A stretch of DNA of 51,926 nucleotides from CAYLZW01 sp964388085 (lineage in GTDB: Bacteria; Myxococcota; UBA727; CAYLZW01). The position numbers and the translations under genes were made by a program. Of the stretch, positions 1-8,346 are shown piece after piece. How positions within the stretch are numbered: the first letter of the stretch is position 1; the number at the start of each line of letters is the position of its first letter. Below the pieces are notes generated by a model. It made no database searches. It was not told the DNA's origin and saw only the letters and a list, made by a program, of their open reading frames with translations. Where the stretch lies: NCBI GenBank assembly GCA_964388085.1, contig CAYLZW010000009.1, forward strand, positions 1 to 51,926, read 5' to 3'.

Positions 1-46
1 CGAGACGCTCTGAGCGCGCTGCCAGGTTGAGGTCGCTTCGCTGCCC

Positions 47-1570
47 GTGCCCAGCATGCGCATCGTCGGGGACATCCTCGAGCACACTTCGCGCGAGATG
101 CCGCGCTACAACTCCATCAGCATCAGCGGCTACCACATGCAGGAGGCCGGCGCCGACGCGGCCCTCGAGCTCGCCTTCACGCTCGCCGACGGCGTCGAGT
201 ACGCGAAGACCGCCCTCGCCCGCGGCCTCGACATCGACGCCTTCGCGCCTCGCCTCAGCTTCTTCTTCGGCATCGGCATGAGCTTCTACGTCGAGGTGGC
301 GAAGCTCAGGGCTGCTCGGCTGCTGTGGTCCGAGCTGATGGCGCCGTTCGCGCCGAAGAACCCGCAGTCCCAGATGCTGCGCACGCACTGTCAGACGAGC
401 GGCTGGAGCCTGCAGGCCAGGGACCCGTACAACAACGTCGTGCGCACGACCATCGAGGCCATGGCCGCGGTCTTCGGCGGCACCCAGTCGCTGCACACGA
501 ACTCCTTCGACGAGGCGCTGGCGCTGCCGACGGACTTCTCCGCGCGCATCGCCCGCAACACCCAGCTCATCGTGGCCGAGGAGACGGGCATCCCGCACGT
601 CGTGGACCCCTGGGGCGGCTCGTACTTCATGGAGTCGCTCACGGCGGAGCTCGCGAACAAGGCGCGCGAGATCATTCGCGAGGTCGAGTCGCTCGGCGGC
701 ATGGCCAAGGCCATCGAGTCGGGCATGCCGAAGCTGCGCATCGAGGAGGCGGCCGCCAAGAAGCAGGCGCGCATCGATCGCGGTGACGACGTCATCGTGG
801 GCGTGAACAAGTATCCGCCGCCGAGCGAAGAGAAGGTCGAGATCTTGAAGATCGACAACGCCGCCGTGCGCGAGGAGCAGGTGGCGAAGCTCCGTGAGCT
901 GCGGGCGAGCCGCGACGAGGGCAAGCTGCAAAAGGCGCTGGGGGCGCTCGAGGAGGGCGCGCGCGGGGACGGCAACCTGCTCGCGTTGACCATCCCGGCC
1001 GTGCGCGCGCGCGCCACCGTCGGCGAGATCTCGGACACGCTCGAGCGCGTGTTCGGACGGCACAAGGCCGAGACCCGGAAGGTGAGCGGCGTGTACGCGA
1101 ACGCATATGGCGACGACGGCGCGGTGAAGGACGTGCGCGAGCGCGTGGCCGCGTTCGCCGACAAAGAGGGACGTAGGCCGCGCATGCTCGTCGTCAAGAT
1201 GGGCCAGGACGGACATGACCGCGGCGCCAAGGTGGTCGCGACCGCGTTCGCGGACCTCGGCTTCGACGTCGACGTCGGCCCGCTGTTTCAGACACCCGAA
1301 GAGGCCGCGCGCCAGGCGGTCGAGGCGGACGTGCACGTGGTCGGCGTCTCGAGCCTGGCGGCCGGTCACAGGACGCTCGTGCCGCTGCTCCTCGACGCGC
1401 TGAAGAAGGCGGGCGCGTCCGACGTGCTCGTGGTCGCCGGCGGCGTCATCCCCCCCGACGACGAGCCCGTGCTGAAGGCGGCTGGCGTCGCGGCGGTGTT
1501 CGGCCCAGGCACGCCCATCCCGAAGGCCGCCCTCGAGGTGCTGGCGGTGCTCGAAGCGAGGGACGGTTGA
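47..1570 (+). CDS. Methylmalonyl-CoA mutase, large/catalytic subunit, 5' part missing
   Basis: Adenosylcobalamin enzyme that interconverts (R)-methylmalonyl-CoA and succinyl-CoA in propionate and branched-chain catabolism. The 507 visible residues cover the end of the substrate barrel, with the conserved SGYH motif (Y29, H30), and the C-terminal B12-binding domain (about residues 373-500), where D388-G-H390-D-R-G393 is the DxHxxG motif whose His ligates cobalt. Against the roughly 728-residue propionibacterial enzyme, about 215-220 N-terminal residues are absent. Homology begins at about position 50. An in-frame TGA lies at 11-13, and no frame of the first 46 bases reads like mutase, so the left edge is either a misjoined contig end or a real break. 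GTG 47 is only the first possible start, not a credible native one. The stop overlaps the start of meaB by 4 bases. Confidence 0.93.
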   Translation: MPSMRIVGDILEHTSREMPRYNSISISGYHMQEAGADAALELAFTLADGVEYAKTALARGLDIDAFAPRLSFFFGIGMSFYVEVAKLRAARLLWSELMAPFAPKNPQSQMLRTHCQTSGWSLQARDPYNNVVRTTIEAMAAVFGGTQSLHTNSFDEALALPTDFSARIARNTQLIVAEETGIPHVVDPWGGSYFMESLTAELANKAREIIREVESLGGMAKAIESGMPKLRIEEAAAKKQARIDRGDDVIVGVNKYPPPSEEKVEILKIDNAAVREEQVAKLRELRASRDEGKLQKALGALEEGARGDGNLLALTIPAVRARATVGEISDTLERVFGRHKAETRKVSGVYANAYGDDGAVKDVRERVAAFADKEGRRPRMLVVKMGQDGHDRGAKVVATAFADLGFDVDVGPLFQTPEEAARQAVEADVHVVGVSSLAAGHRTLVPLLLDALKKAGASDVLVVAGGVIPPDDEPVLKAAGVAAVFGPGTPIPKAALEVLAVLEARDG

Positions 1571-2547
1571 CGCGAGCCGCCCGCGACGATCCGAAGCAGC
1601 TCGCGGACGGTCTGCTCGCCGGCGAGCGTCGCTCCCTCGCGCGCGCCATCACGCTCGTCGAGAGCCAGCGGCCGGACCACGCCGACAAGGCGCAGGAGCT
1701 TTTGCAGCGAGTGTTGCCCCACACCGGCGGCGCGCACCGGCTCGGCATCAGCGGCACCCCGGGCGTCGGCAAGAGCACGCTCATCGAAGCCCTCGGACTG
1801 TTTCTCGTCGAGCAAGGCAAGCGCGTAGCCGTGCTGGCGGTGGATCCCTCGAGCCCGCGCTCGGGCGGCAGCCTCCTCGGCGACAAGACGCGCATGGAGC
1901 GGCTGTCCCGCGAGGAAGGCGCCTTCATCCGGCCGTCCCCGTCGTCAGGTGAGCTCGGCGGCGTGGCCAAGAAGACGCGCGAGGCCATGCTGCTCTGTGA
2001 GGCCGCCGGCTATGACGTCGTCATCGTCGAGACCGTCGGCGTCGGGCAGTCGGAGGACGCGGTCGCGTCCATGGTCGACACCTTCGTGCTGCTCGTGCAG
2101 CCCGGCGGCGGTGACGAGCTCCAGGGCGTGAAGCGCGGTGTGCTCGAGATGTGTGACGTCGTCGCGGTCACCAAAGCCGACGGCGATCTAGCGGAGGCGG
2201 CCAAGCGCGCGCGCCTCGACTACGACCGGGGCCTTCACCTGCTGCGCTCGCGCGAGCGGGTGCCGGTGCTGGCCGTCAGCGCCCTCGAGGAGAAGGGTCT
2301 CGCTGAGCTCTGGCAGACGGCGGAGTCCCTGCGGGAGGAGCTGCGCACGAGCGGGCGCCTCGAGGAGCGACGGGCCGATCAGGCCGAGCGTTGGCTCTGG
2401 CGTCTCGTCGAGGACGAGCTGTTGCGGGGCTTCCGGGAGCACCCCGAGGTGAAGCGCCGGCTGGCTTCCGCGCGCGACGACGTGCGCTCGGGCAAGATGT
2501 CACCCGCGGTGGCGGCGATGGCGCTGCTCGACGTCGCGACGCGCTGA
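1567..2547 (+). CDS. meaB: Methylmalonyl-CoA mutase-associated GTPase MeaB
   Basis: G3E-family P-loop GTPase that acts as a chaperone for methylmalonyl-CoA mutase. In the family it gates adenosylcobalamin delivery and protects the mutase from inactivation. The Walker A motif GTPGVGKS is at residues 63-70, followed by the family segments around DPSSPRSGGSLLGDKTRM and VETVGVGQSE, and by a VTKAD guanine-specificity motif. Length 326 residues is normal for MeaB. The TTG start at 1567 overlaps the mutase stop in a TTGA arrangement, so the two genes are very probably translationally coupled. The pairing strongly supports the assignment. Confidence 0.95.
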   Translation: MTRAARDDPKQLADGLLAGERRSLARAITLVESQRPDHADKAQELLQRVLPHTGGAHRLGISGTPGVGKSTLIEALGLFLVEQGKRVAVLAVDPSSPRSGGSLLGDKTRMERLSREEGAFIRPSPSSGELGGVAKKTREAMLLCEAAGYDVVIVETVGVGQSEDAVASMVDTFVLLVQPGGGDELQGVKRGVLEMCDVVAVTKADGDLAEAAKRARLDYDRGLHLLRSRERVPVLAVSALEEKGLAELWQTAESLREELRTSGRLEERRADQAERWLWRLVEDELLRGFREHPEVKRRLASARDDVRSGKMSPAVAAMALLDVATR

Positions 2548-2559
2548 GGGAGCCGCTCG

Positions 2560-2691
2560 TCACACCGAACCGGAACGCTGCACATTCACCGGGATGTCCA
2601 GCGTCAGAAACTCATCGGCGAAATCGTTGGAGAGCCTCGACAGCTTGGCAGCGAGATCCTCAATAGGGTCATGCGACTCCAGCAGGATCAC
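2560..2691 (-). pseudogene. Short AT-richer open segment, possible gene remnant
   Basis: Reading leftwards, the frame that stops at 2560-2562 is open from about 2775 and encodes a coherent, non-GC-biased segment: LVILLESHDPIEDLAAKL, then a run ending in NVQRSGSV. Base composition here is visibly less GC-rich than the neighbours. There is no ATG; GTG 2691 is the only plausible start and has no ribosome binding site. The frame also runs into the tail of the neighbouring secreted-protein gene in a different phase. I do not recognise the family. It may be the C-terminal remnant of a lost gene or chance. Confidence 0.25.
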
Positions 2692-2728
2692 CAGTTGGGT
2701 TTGGTGGAGGGCCTGAGGGCTGAGCCAG

Positions 2729-3646
2729 CTACCAGCCGCAGTTGGGGTTCGGCGGCGTCGAGCTGCTGGTAGCGCTCACGCTGAACTTCGCCGCGCGACC
2801 TTGCGCTGTCGTCGTCACGTTGGTGCGGAACAGGCATCCCATCGTGTGGCTGGTCGCGCCCACGGATTGAGCGAAGGTGATGCAATCGTCGTTCGTCCAC
2901 GTGTCCGGGACGGGAAGATCGCTTCGCCACACGCCCGCGATGATGGCGCTACAGTACTTCGTCGCGCCCACGGCGAGCTTCGCGGTGGAGAGCGTCTCGG
3001 TCACCGTCACGCTCTTCGCCTGCACCCCCTCGTCGACCCACAGGCCGCCGCTGCCTTTCACGGTCAGCGCGCCTTCGCCGTTCGCGATGATGCGGTTCGA
3101 GTAATCGCCCCCGCCATCGTTTGCGTGAAAGTCGACGTAAGGCGTCGAGCTCTGGGCACCGTCACCGAGCTCGAGCACGCCTCCCTGGTCGTCGCGCAGC
3201 CACCCGCCCGTCGACCAACGGAGCTCGTGCGCCACGTCGAAGGACGCGGCCTGCAGGCTGGCCACCGCTTGCGCCACCGGCAGCACGCGCTGACGCGGCT
3301 CGAGCGCCACACCGCCGACCGTCACCTCGAGCCAGAGCTGGCTCTCGTCGAACACGCCGGCCGGCAGCGCCGTCGCCTCACCGAGCACGAGCCCGAGCTT
3401 GCCGTCGCGCACGCTTACGCCCGTGCGAGCCTCCTGCCAGAGCTGTGTCCCCGCGCTGGCATCGTCGAAGAGCGCGAGCTGCAGGTCCACCGGCCCGTCG
3501 ACCGGCTCGCCGTCGCGCTCGAGCTGCGCCTGGTAGGGGATGAGCCGCGGCGGTCCGTCGCCGTGCGCGGCCAGGGCCATCACCGCGCTGAGCGCGAAAG
3601 CGGCCGAACCGAGAGCAACCCAAGCTTCACGTCTGGTCAGGTTCAT
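2729..3646 (-). CDS. Secreted protein of unknown function
   Basis: 305-residue protein with an export signal: a basic N-terminus (MNLTRREAW) and a hydrophobic stretch ending near AHGDG at about residue 31. It continues with RLIPYQAQLERDGEPVDGPV, an opening seen in many exported deltaproteobacterial and myxobacterial proteins ahead of tail-fibre-like or collagen-like regions. The middle (about residues 140-215) is glycine/aspartate rich and resembles beta-structured fibre repeats. The C-terminal 90 residues contain cysteines at KYCSA, DDCIT, GCLF and NCGW that could form disulfides. No catalytic motif is visible. It is divergent from the lipoprotein pair that starts at 3744. Confidence 0.7.
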   Translation of the reverse strand: MNLTRREAWVALGSAAFALSAVMALAAHGDGPPRLIPYQAQLERDGEPVDGPVDLQLALFDDASAGTQLWQEARTGVSVRDGKLGLVLGEATALPAGVFDESQLWLEVTVGGVALEPRQRVLPVAQAVASLQAASFDVAHELRWSTGGWLRDDQGGVLELGDGAQSSTPYVDFHANDGGGDYSNRIIANGEGALTVKGSGGLWVDEGVQAKSVTVTETLSTAKLAVGATKYCSAIIAGVWRSDLPVPDTWTNDDCITFAQSVGATSHTMGCLFRTNVTTTAQGRAAKFSVSATSSSTPPNPNCGW

Positions 3647-3743
3647 GTGGGAGGAGTCTCCGAAGGTCTCTCCTTATCGCACTCGCCGAGGCAGGCAGCG
3701 AGCGCCTTGCGCGCATCGTCCCGTCGTCGAACAATCGAGCGCC

Positions 3744-4634
3744 ATGCGCGCCCGTGCCCTCCCCGTGCTCCTCGCCCTCGCCCTGGCGCTCCCTGGCACC
3801 GCGCGCGCGGCCGAGGCGGACCCGTACATCGAGCGGGCCGAGTCGCTCATGGACGAGGCGGAGTACACGCGCGCGCAGAAGATCATCGATCGAGGTCTGG
3901 CGCGCCGCGGCCTCGACGACGACGTGCTGCGCCAGCTCTATTTTCTCGAGGGCACCGTGTGGGTCTCGCTCGGGCAACGCGGCCGCGCGCGCTCGTCCTA
4001 CGCGAAGGTGCTGACCATCGACCCGGCCTTTCGCCTCGGCACGCGGGTGCCCCGCAAGGTGCGGGACAGCTTCGAGGTCACGCGAGAGGAGATGCTGCGC
4101 TCGGGGGACCTCGAGTCGATCTACGACGTCCACCACACGCCGCTCGGGAACCTCGCGCCCGGGCAGGACGCCGAGGCGCGCCTCGCCTTCGGCAACCGCG
4201 AGCGGGGCGCCGAGGTGGAGCGCGTGGTGCTGCACGTGCGACGCCTCGGCACGAGCGACTACGCGGCCATCGATGCCACGCGCGCGGACGGCGCCGGAGC
4301 ACCGACCTTCATCGCGCGCGTGCCGCCCTACCTGTTGTCGAAAGAAGCGGAGCCCTACGCCGTCGAGTACTACCTGGACGCCTTCGGCAGAGGCTCCGAC
4401 GCGCGCGTCGCGGGGGCCGGCAACGCCGAGCTGCCCCTGACCTTCCTCGTCGTGCCCGAGAGCACCAGCGAGGGCGAAGGCCTCGAGGACGAAGGCTTCC
4501 CGTTTCTGCCCGTCGCCATCGGCGGCGCCATCGCCGCCGCCGCGGTGGCGACCGTCGCGGTCGTGGCCGCGGTCTTCCTGCTGCGGCCGAGCACCGGCAG
4601 CGCCACCGTCGTCATCACCCAGGAGGCACCGTGA
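3744..4634 (+). CDS. Exported TPR-like protein with C-terminal membrane anchor
   Basis: 296 residues. ATG 3744 is chosen because it begins a clear Sec signal peptide (MRARALPVLLALALALPGTARA); the frame is open further upstream without one. Residues about 25-110 contain TPR-like helical pairs (YIERAESLMDEAEYTRAQKI and YFLEGTVWVSLGQRGRARSS). A central segment of about 130 residues looks beta-rich. Near the C-terminus a hydrophobic alanine/valine stretch (AIGGAIAAAAVATVAVVAAV) would span the inner membrane and leave a short tail. The stop overlaps the next lipoprotein gene by GTGA, so the two are probably co-translated. Function unknown; an envelope assembly or scaffold role is only a guess. Confidence 0.75.
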   Translation: MRARALPVLLALALALPGTARAAEADPYIERAESLMDEAEYTRAQKIIDRGLARRGLDDDVLRQLYFLEGTVWVSLGQRGRARSSYAKVLTIDPAFRLGTRVPRKVRDSFEVTREEMLRSGDLESIYDVHHTPLGNLAPGQDAEARLAFGNRERGAEVERVVLHVRRLGTSDYAAIDATRADGAGAPTFIARVPPYLLSKEAEPYAVEYYLDAFGRGSDARVAGAGNAELPLTFLVVPESTSEGEGLEDEGFPFLPVAIGGAIAAAAVATVAVVAAVFLLRPSTGSATVVITQEAP

Positions 4635-5050
4635 ACACGCCGCGCGCGCGCGCGCTGCTGTTGATCGCCGCCGCCCTGGTGAGCGGCTGCGGCAGCGAGA
4701 TCGACGTCGACAACCCGCGGGTGACGCTCGCGCTCGACTTCGGCGCCAACGCCCTGCTCGAGCTCTTCGTCCTCGACACCGCCGCGGCCGCCTGCCCGGC
4801 GCTGATGGGCGGCTCGCTGGCGCCCGACGACGAGAGCCTCGTCGCCCACGCGGCGGAGGCCCGGCCCGCGCGGGGGCTCAACGCCGGCGGCGAGCTGCGC
4901 TTCGAGCTCGAGGAGCTGCCCGCCGAGGTCGGGCTGACCTTCTACGCGCGCGCGAGCGAAGGCGGCGCCGTGCTCTCGCAGGACTGCGACGACGACGTCG
5001 TCATCCCCGCGGATGGACACGTCGACATCGCGCTGGTGGTGAGCGAATGA
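4631..5050 (+). CDS. Small lipoprotein of unknown function
   Basis: 139 residues. The start GTG 4631 overlaps the upstream stop by four bases. The N-terminus is a lipoprotein signal (LLLIAAALVSGCGSEID) with the lipobox ending at C21. The mature part is acidic, with internal cysteines (AACPAL and QDCDDD), and reads like a small beta-sandwich. No family recognised. Translational coupling to the exported TPR-like protein suggests that they act together in the envelope. Confidence 0.75.
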   Translation: MNTPRARALLLIAAALVSGCGSEIDVDNPRVTLALDFGANALLELFVLDTAAAACPALMGGSLAPDDESLVAHAAEARPARGLNAGGELRFELEELPAEVGLTFYARASEGGAVLSQDCDDDVVIPADGHVDIALVVSE

Positions 5051-5203
5051 GCCACGGCGGGGTGCCGGGGGCTCCGAGAGCGCACTTCTCGCGGCGGGGC
5101 CGGCGACGCTCCTGACGCTCCCTTTTGCGAAGTGCCCCCCCCGCGGCGCTGATCCGAAGGTGTCGTTCGCCGATCGGCGGGGGCTTGTTACAACGCGCCC
5201 CAC

Positions 5204-7771
5204 ATGGCGTCCGAACAGCTCCCCCTCTCCCGCATCTTCGCGGCCTTGGGCCGGCAGGTCGTGCGAGCGCCGAAGCTCGTGCTCGCCGGCATCGCGCTGC
5301 TGACCGCGTTGCTCGGCGCCTCGGCGTCGACCATCCACGTCAACAACTCGAACGACATCTTCTTCGTCGAGGACGACCCGCTGCTGGTCGCGCATAACCG
5401 CTTCGAGAAGCGCTTCGGCAGCGACGAGTTCGTCATGGTGTACGTGGAGGGGGACCTCTACACCCCCGAGGCGTTCGCCCACATCAACAAGCTCGTGAAG
5501 CAGATGGGGCAGATCACGTGGGAGGGCGAGAAGGCCTTCACGGGGATCATCACGCCGTTCCACGCGCCCACCGTGCGCGACGTCGGGGGCAGCATCCAGA
5601 TCGCTCCCTTGCTGGCGAACCAGGAGGACCCGAGCGCCGAGGACCTCGCGCGCGCGAAGCGCGACGCCACGCAGCACCCGGTCTATCGCGACCTGCTGGT
5701 CAACCGGGACGGCACCGCCGGCGCCGTCGTGGGCACCGTGCGCGCCATGGACGACGACAACGCCTACCAGATGTATCTGGCCGAGCAGATGGAGCACCTC
5801 GTCGACACCGACGGCCTGCACGGCCTCGGCGCGCTGCTCGTCGGCAACCCGGTGTTCAAGAAGCAGATGGACCAGGCCACGGTCGAGGAGGCCTCGCTCT
5901 TCGGCAGCGCGGCCATCCTCGTCTCGGTGCTCGCCCTGTTCCTCATCTTCCGGCGCAAGCGTCAGGTGGCGGCGGCCATCGCCGTCGTCGTCATCTCGGT
6001 GATCTGGACCGTCGGCATCATGGCCCTGCTCGGCTTCGAGATGAGCCTCGTGTCCATCATCCTGCCGCTCGCCGTCGTCATCATGGGCCTCGGCTCGGGC
6101 GTGCACCTCATCAACGAGTTCCGCGAACAGCGCTTCTCCGGCGCGCGCCGCGGCGACGCGGTCGTGCACGCGGTCGGGTTGATGGGCACCCCGGCGTTCC
6201 TGACGGCGTTCACCACCGCCATCGGCTTTCTCGCCATGCTGACGGCGCCCGTCGTGCCCATGCGGGAGCTCGGCATCTTCGCGGCCACGGGCGTCATGCT
6301 CGCCTACCTGTTGGCCGTCACGCTCGTGCCCGCGGTGCTCGCGCTCGGCGACGACGTGCCCGAGAGCCCCGACGACATCGCCCGGCACAGGCGCGAGCAC
6401 AAGGTCGAGTCGGCGCTCACGGCGGGGTTCGGCCGCGTCGCGGACGTCGTCGTGCGACGCGCGGCCCTCGTCACCATGGCGTTCGTCGTCGCGTCGGCGG
6501 TGCTGAGCTTCGGCCTCAAGTACACGGTGGTCGAGAGCCACATGATCCAGGCCTTCCGGCCGGAGCAGGAGTTCCGCCGCGCCGTGGAGCACGTCGACCA
6601 GAAGCTCGGCGGCTCCACCAGCGTCGAGCTGATCGTCGACAGCGGTGTCCCCGGCGGGGTCTACGACGCGGATTTCCTGCGCAGGCTGGCGGAGCTCCAG
6701 GCCTGGATCTCCGAGACCCAGGGCGACGTCGTCGGCTCGGTGCTGTCCCTGGCCGACCTGCTGCGCGAGATCAACTTCGCCTTCACCGGCAAGCGCGAGC
6801 TGCCCGACAGCCGCGCGCGCGCCGCGCAGCTCATGCTGCTGTACGAGTCCGGCAACGGTGACCCGCGCCTCGTCGTGGACCACCGCGCTCGCCGGGCGCG
6901 CATGAGCATCCGTACGCGGCAGACGACGACGACACGCTCGCTCGAGCTCGAGGCGGCGCTGCGCGGGAAGGCCGAGGCCCTGTTCGCGGATTGGCAGCAA
7001 CCCGCTCCCCCCGCGACGAGCGCGCCGGCCGAACAGCCGCCCGCGGCGAACGCCGGCGCCGGCACCAGCAACGACGACGAGATCGTCATCATCGACGACG
7101 ACGCGGCCGAGGTCGAGGTCGAGGTCGAGCATGGGGCGGCCGCGCGTCACCTCGTGGAGGCGGAGGCGGACGACGAGCCGCCCGCGAGCGCCGACCCACC
7201 GCTCGCGCCCGGCGCGTCCCGCATCGAGCTCGCCGGCACCTCGCAGCTCTTCGTGCACCTCGCCCAGTACGTCATCGACAGCCAGCTCAGCTCGTTCGCG
7301 TTGGCCGCGCTCATCATCAGCATCCTCATGATGCTGATGTTGCGCAGCGTGAAGCTTGGCCTCGCCGTCATGGTGCCGAACATCCTGCCCATCGTGGCGA
7401 CGTACGGCGTCATGGGCTGGACCGGCATCGCGGTCGATTGGCTGACGGCCCTCATCGGCGTGGCCGCGCTCGGCGTCGCCGTCGACGGCACCATCCACAT
7501 CGGCACGCGTTATCGCCTGAACCGCGGCGCCGGCCTGAACGCACAACAGGCCGCGCGCGCGGTGCTGATGTCCACTGGCCGCGCGATCCTCGTCACCAGC
7601 GGCGTGCTCGTGGCGGGCTTCCTCGTCGTCACACCGTCGATCCTCGCCTCGCTGGCCAGCTTCGGCATGCTCATGGCCCTGTGCCTCTTCCTCGCCATGC
7701 TGTACGACCTGCTGATGACGGTGGCCGTGCTCGCCTGGCTCTCCCCGCCCGGGGACGCCGAGCGCAAATAG
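5204..7771 (+). CDS. RND/MMPL-superfamily exporter
   Basis: 855-residue inner-membrane protein with the two-fold RND layout: TM1 near residues 24-43, a periplasmic loop containing the family-like NSNDIFFVEDDPLL, then six TMs (about residues 225-390), a second periplasmic loop, and a second TM block (about residues 690-850). This is the hydrophobe-transporting branch of the superfamily (HpnN/MmpL-like), which uses proton-motive force to move lipids or other hydrophobic cargo. The segment of about residues 600-670, just before the second TM block, is low-complexity and acidic (NDDEIVIIDDDAAEVEVEVE). I see no adjacent membrane-fusion or outer-membrane partner, which fits an autonomous lipid exporter. 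The substrate cannot be told. Confidence 0.85.
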   Translation: MASEQLPLSRIFAALGRQVVRAPKLVLAGIALLTALLGASASTIHVNNSNDIFFVEDDPLLVAHNRFEKRFGSDEFVMVYVEGDLYTPEAFAHINKLVKQMGQITWEGEKAFTGIITPFHAPTVRDVGGSIQIAPLLANQEDPSAEDLARAKRDATQHPVYRDLLVNRDGTAGAVVGTVRAMDDDNAYQMYLAEQMEHLVDTDGLHGLGALLVGNPVFKKQMDQATVEEASLFGSAAILVSVLALFLIFRRKRQVAAAIAVVVISVIWTVGIMALLGFEMSLVSIILPLAVVIMGLGSGVHLINEFREQRFSGARRGDAVVHAVGLMGTPAFLTAFTTAIGFLAMLTAPVVPMRELGIFAATGVMLAYLLAVTLVPAVLALGDDVPESPDDIARHRREHKVESALTAGFGRVADVVVRRAALVTMAFVVASAVLSFGLKYTVVESHMIQAFRPEQEFRRAVEHVDQKLGGSTSVELIVDSGVPGGVYDADFLRRLAELQAWISETQGDVVGSVLSLADLLREINFAFTGKRELPDSRARAAQLMLLYESGNGDPRLVVDHRARRARMSIRTRQTTTTRSLELEAALRGKAEALFADWQQPAPPATSAPAEQPPAANAGAGTSNDDEIVIIDDDAAEVEVEVEHGAAARHLVEAEADDEPPASADPPLAPGASRIELAGTSQLFVHLAQYVIDSQLSSFALAALIISILMMLMLRSVKLGLAVMVPNILPIVATYGVMGWTGIAVDWLTALIGVAALGVAVDGTIHIGTRYRLNRGAGLNAQQAARAVLMSTGRAILVTSGVLVAGFLVVTPSILASLASFGMLMALCLFLAMLYDLLMTVAVLAWLSPPGDAERK

Positions 7772-7843
7772 CGCAGGACGCGGGCCAGAGGTCGCCGGCA
7801 CGCTGGCTGCAGTCCCATGGGCTTCCCATCGTGGAGGTGCGAC

Positions 7844-8272
7844 GTGGGTCAGAAAGTCCGTGACGTGATGACGAAGAACCCGCTGACGCTGCCGGCCGAC
7901 GCGACGCTCATCGAGGCGGCCATCAGCATGCGCGACGCGAACATCGGCGACGTGCTCGTGACGAAGACCAAGGACGGCGGCGAGCTGTGCGGCATCGTGA
8001 CCGACCGCGACATCGTGGTGCGCGCGCTCGCCGACAACAAAAAGCCCGACAAGACGAAGCTCGACGACATCTGCAGCGAGAAGATGATCACCATCTCCCC
8101 CGACGAGGAGTTGGCCGACGCCGTGCGCGTCATGCGCGACGAGAAGGTGCGGCGCATCCCGGTCATGGAGAACGGCAAGGCCATCGGCGTGGTCTCGCTC
8201 GGTGACCTCGCGACCACGCGGGATCCGCGCTCGGCCCTCGGCGAGATCAGCGCCGCGCCGCCGAACCGCTGA
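7844..8272 (+). CDS. CBS-domain pair protein
   Basis: 142-residue cytoplasmic protein made almost entirely of two CBS motifs (about residues 8-62 and 77-132): KVRDVMTKNPLTLPADATL begins the first, and GIVTDRDIVVRAL and GVVSLGDLA are the typical closing strands. Stand-alone CBS pairs usually bind adenine nucleotides or S-adenosylmethionine and regulate partner proteins. GTG 7844 is preferred to ATG 7817 because GGAGGT at 7833-7838 is correctly spaced from it and the protein then begins at the domain. No partner is evident from context. Confidence 0.88.
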   Translation: MGQKVRDVMTKNPLTLPADATLIEAAISMRDANIGDVLVTKTKDGGELCGIVTDRDIVVRALADNKKPDKTKLDDICSEKMITISPDEELADAVRVMRDEKVRRIPVMENGKAIGVVSLGDLATTRDPRSALGEISAAPPNR

Positions 8273-8346
8273 GCGATCGATCGGCAAGGAGCGCCGTGTG
8301 GGGCCGGAGCGAAGAGCCCCACACCGCGCTGCGCTACAGTCGGCTC

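Noticed and set aside
3540..3743. Earlier in-frame start for the exported TPR-like protein
   Set aside because: The extension overlaps the divergent secreted-protein gene, has no signal peptide and no ribosome site; ATG 3744 begins a clear signal peptide.
5087..5142. Possible terminator between GCACTT and GCGAAGTGC upstream of the RND exporter
   Set aside because: The arms are short, interrupted and far apart, with no T-run at the end.
4370..8287. A 1305-codon open frame on the minus strand over the RND exporter
   Set aside because: It is a shadow of the real gene: it is full of His/Arg/Asp/Gly runs typical of antisense reading of GC-rich codons and has no domain pattern. The same applies to 45587-48814, 29871-31904 and 31927-34362 on the minus strand.
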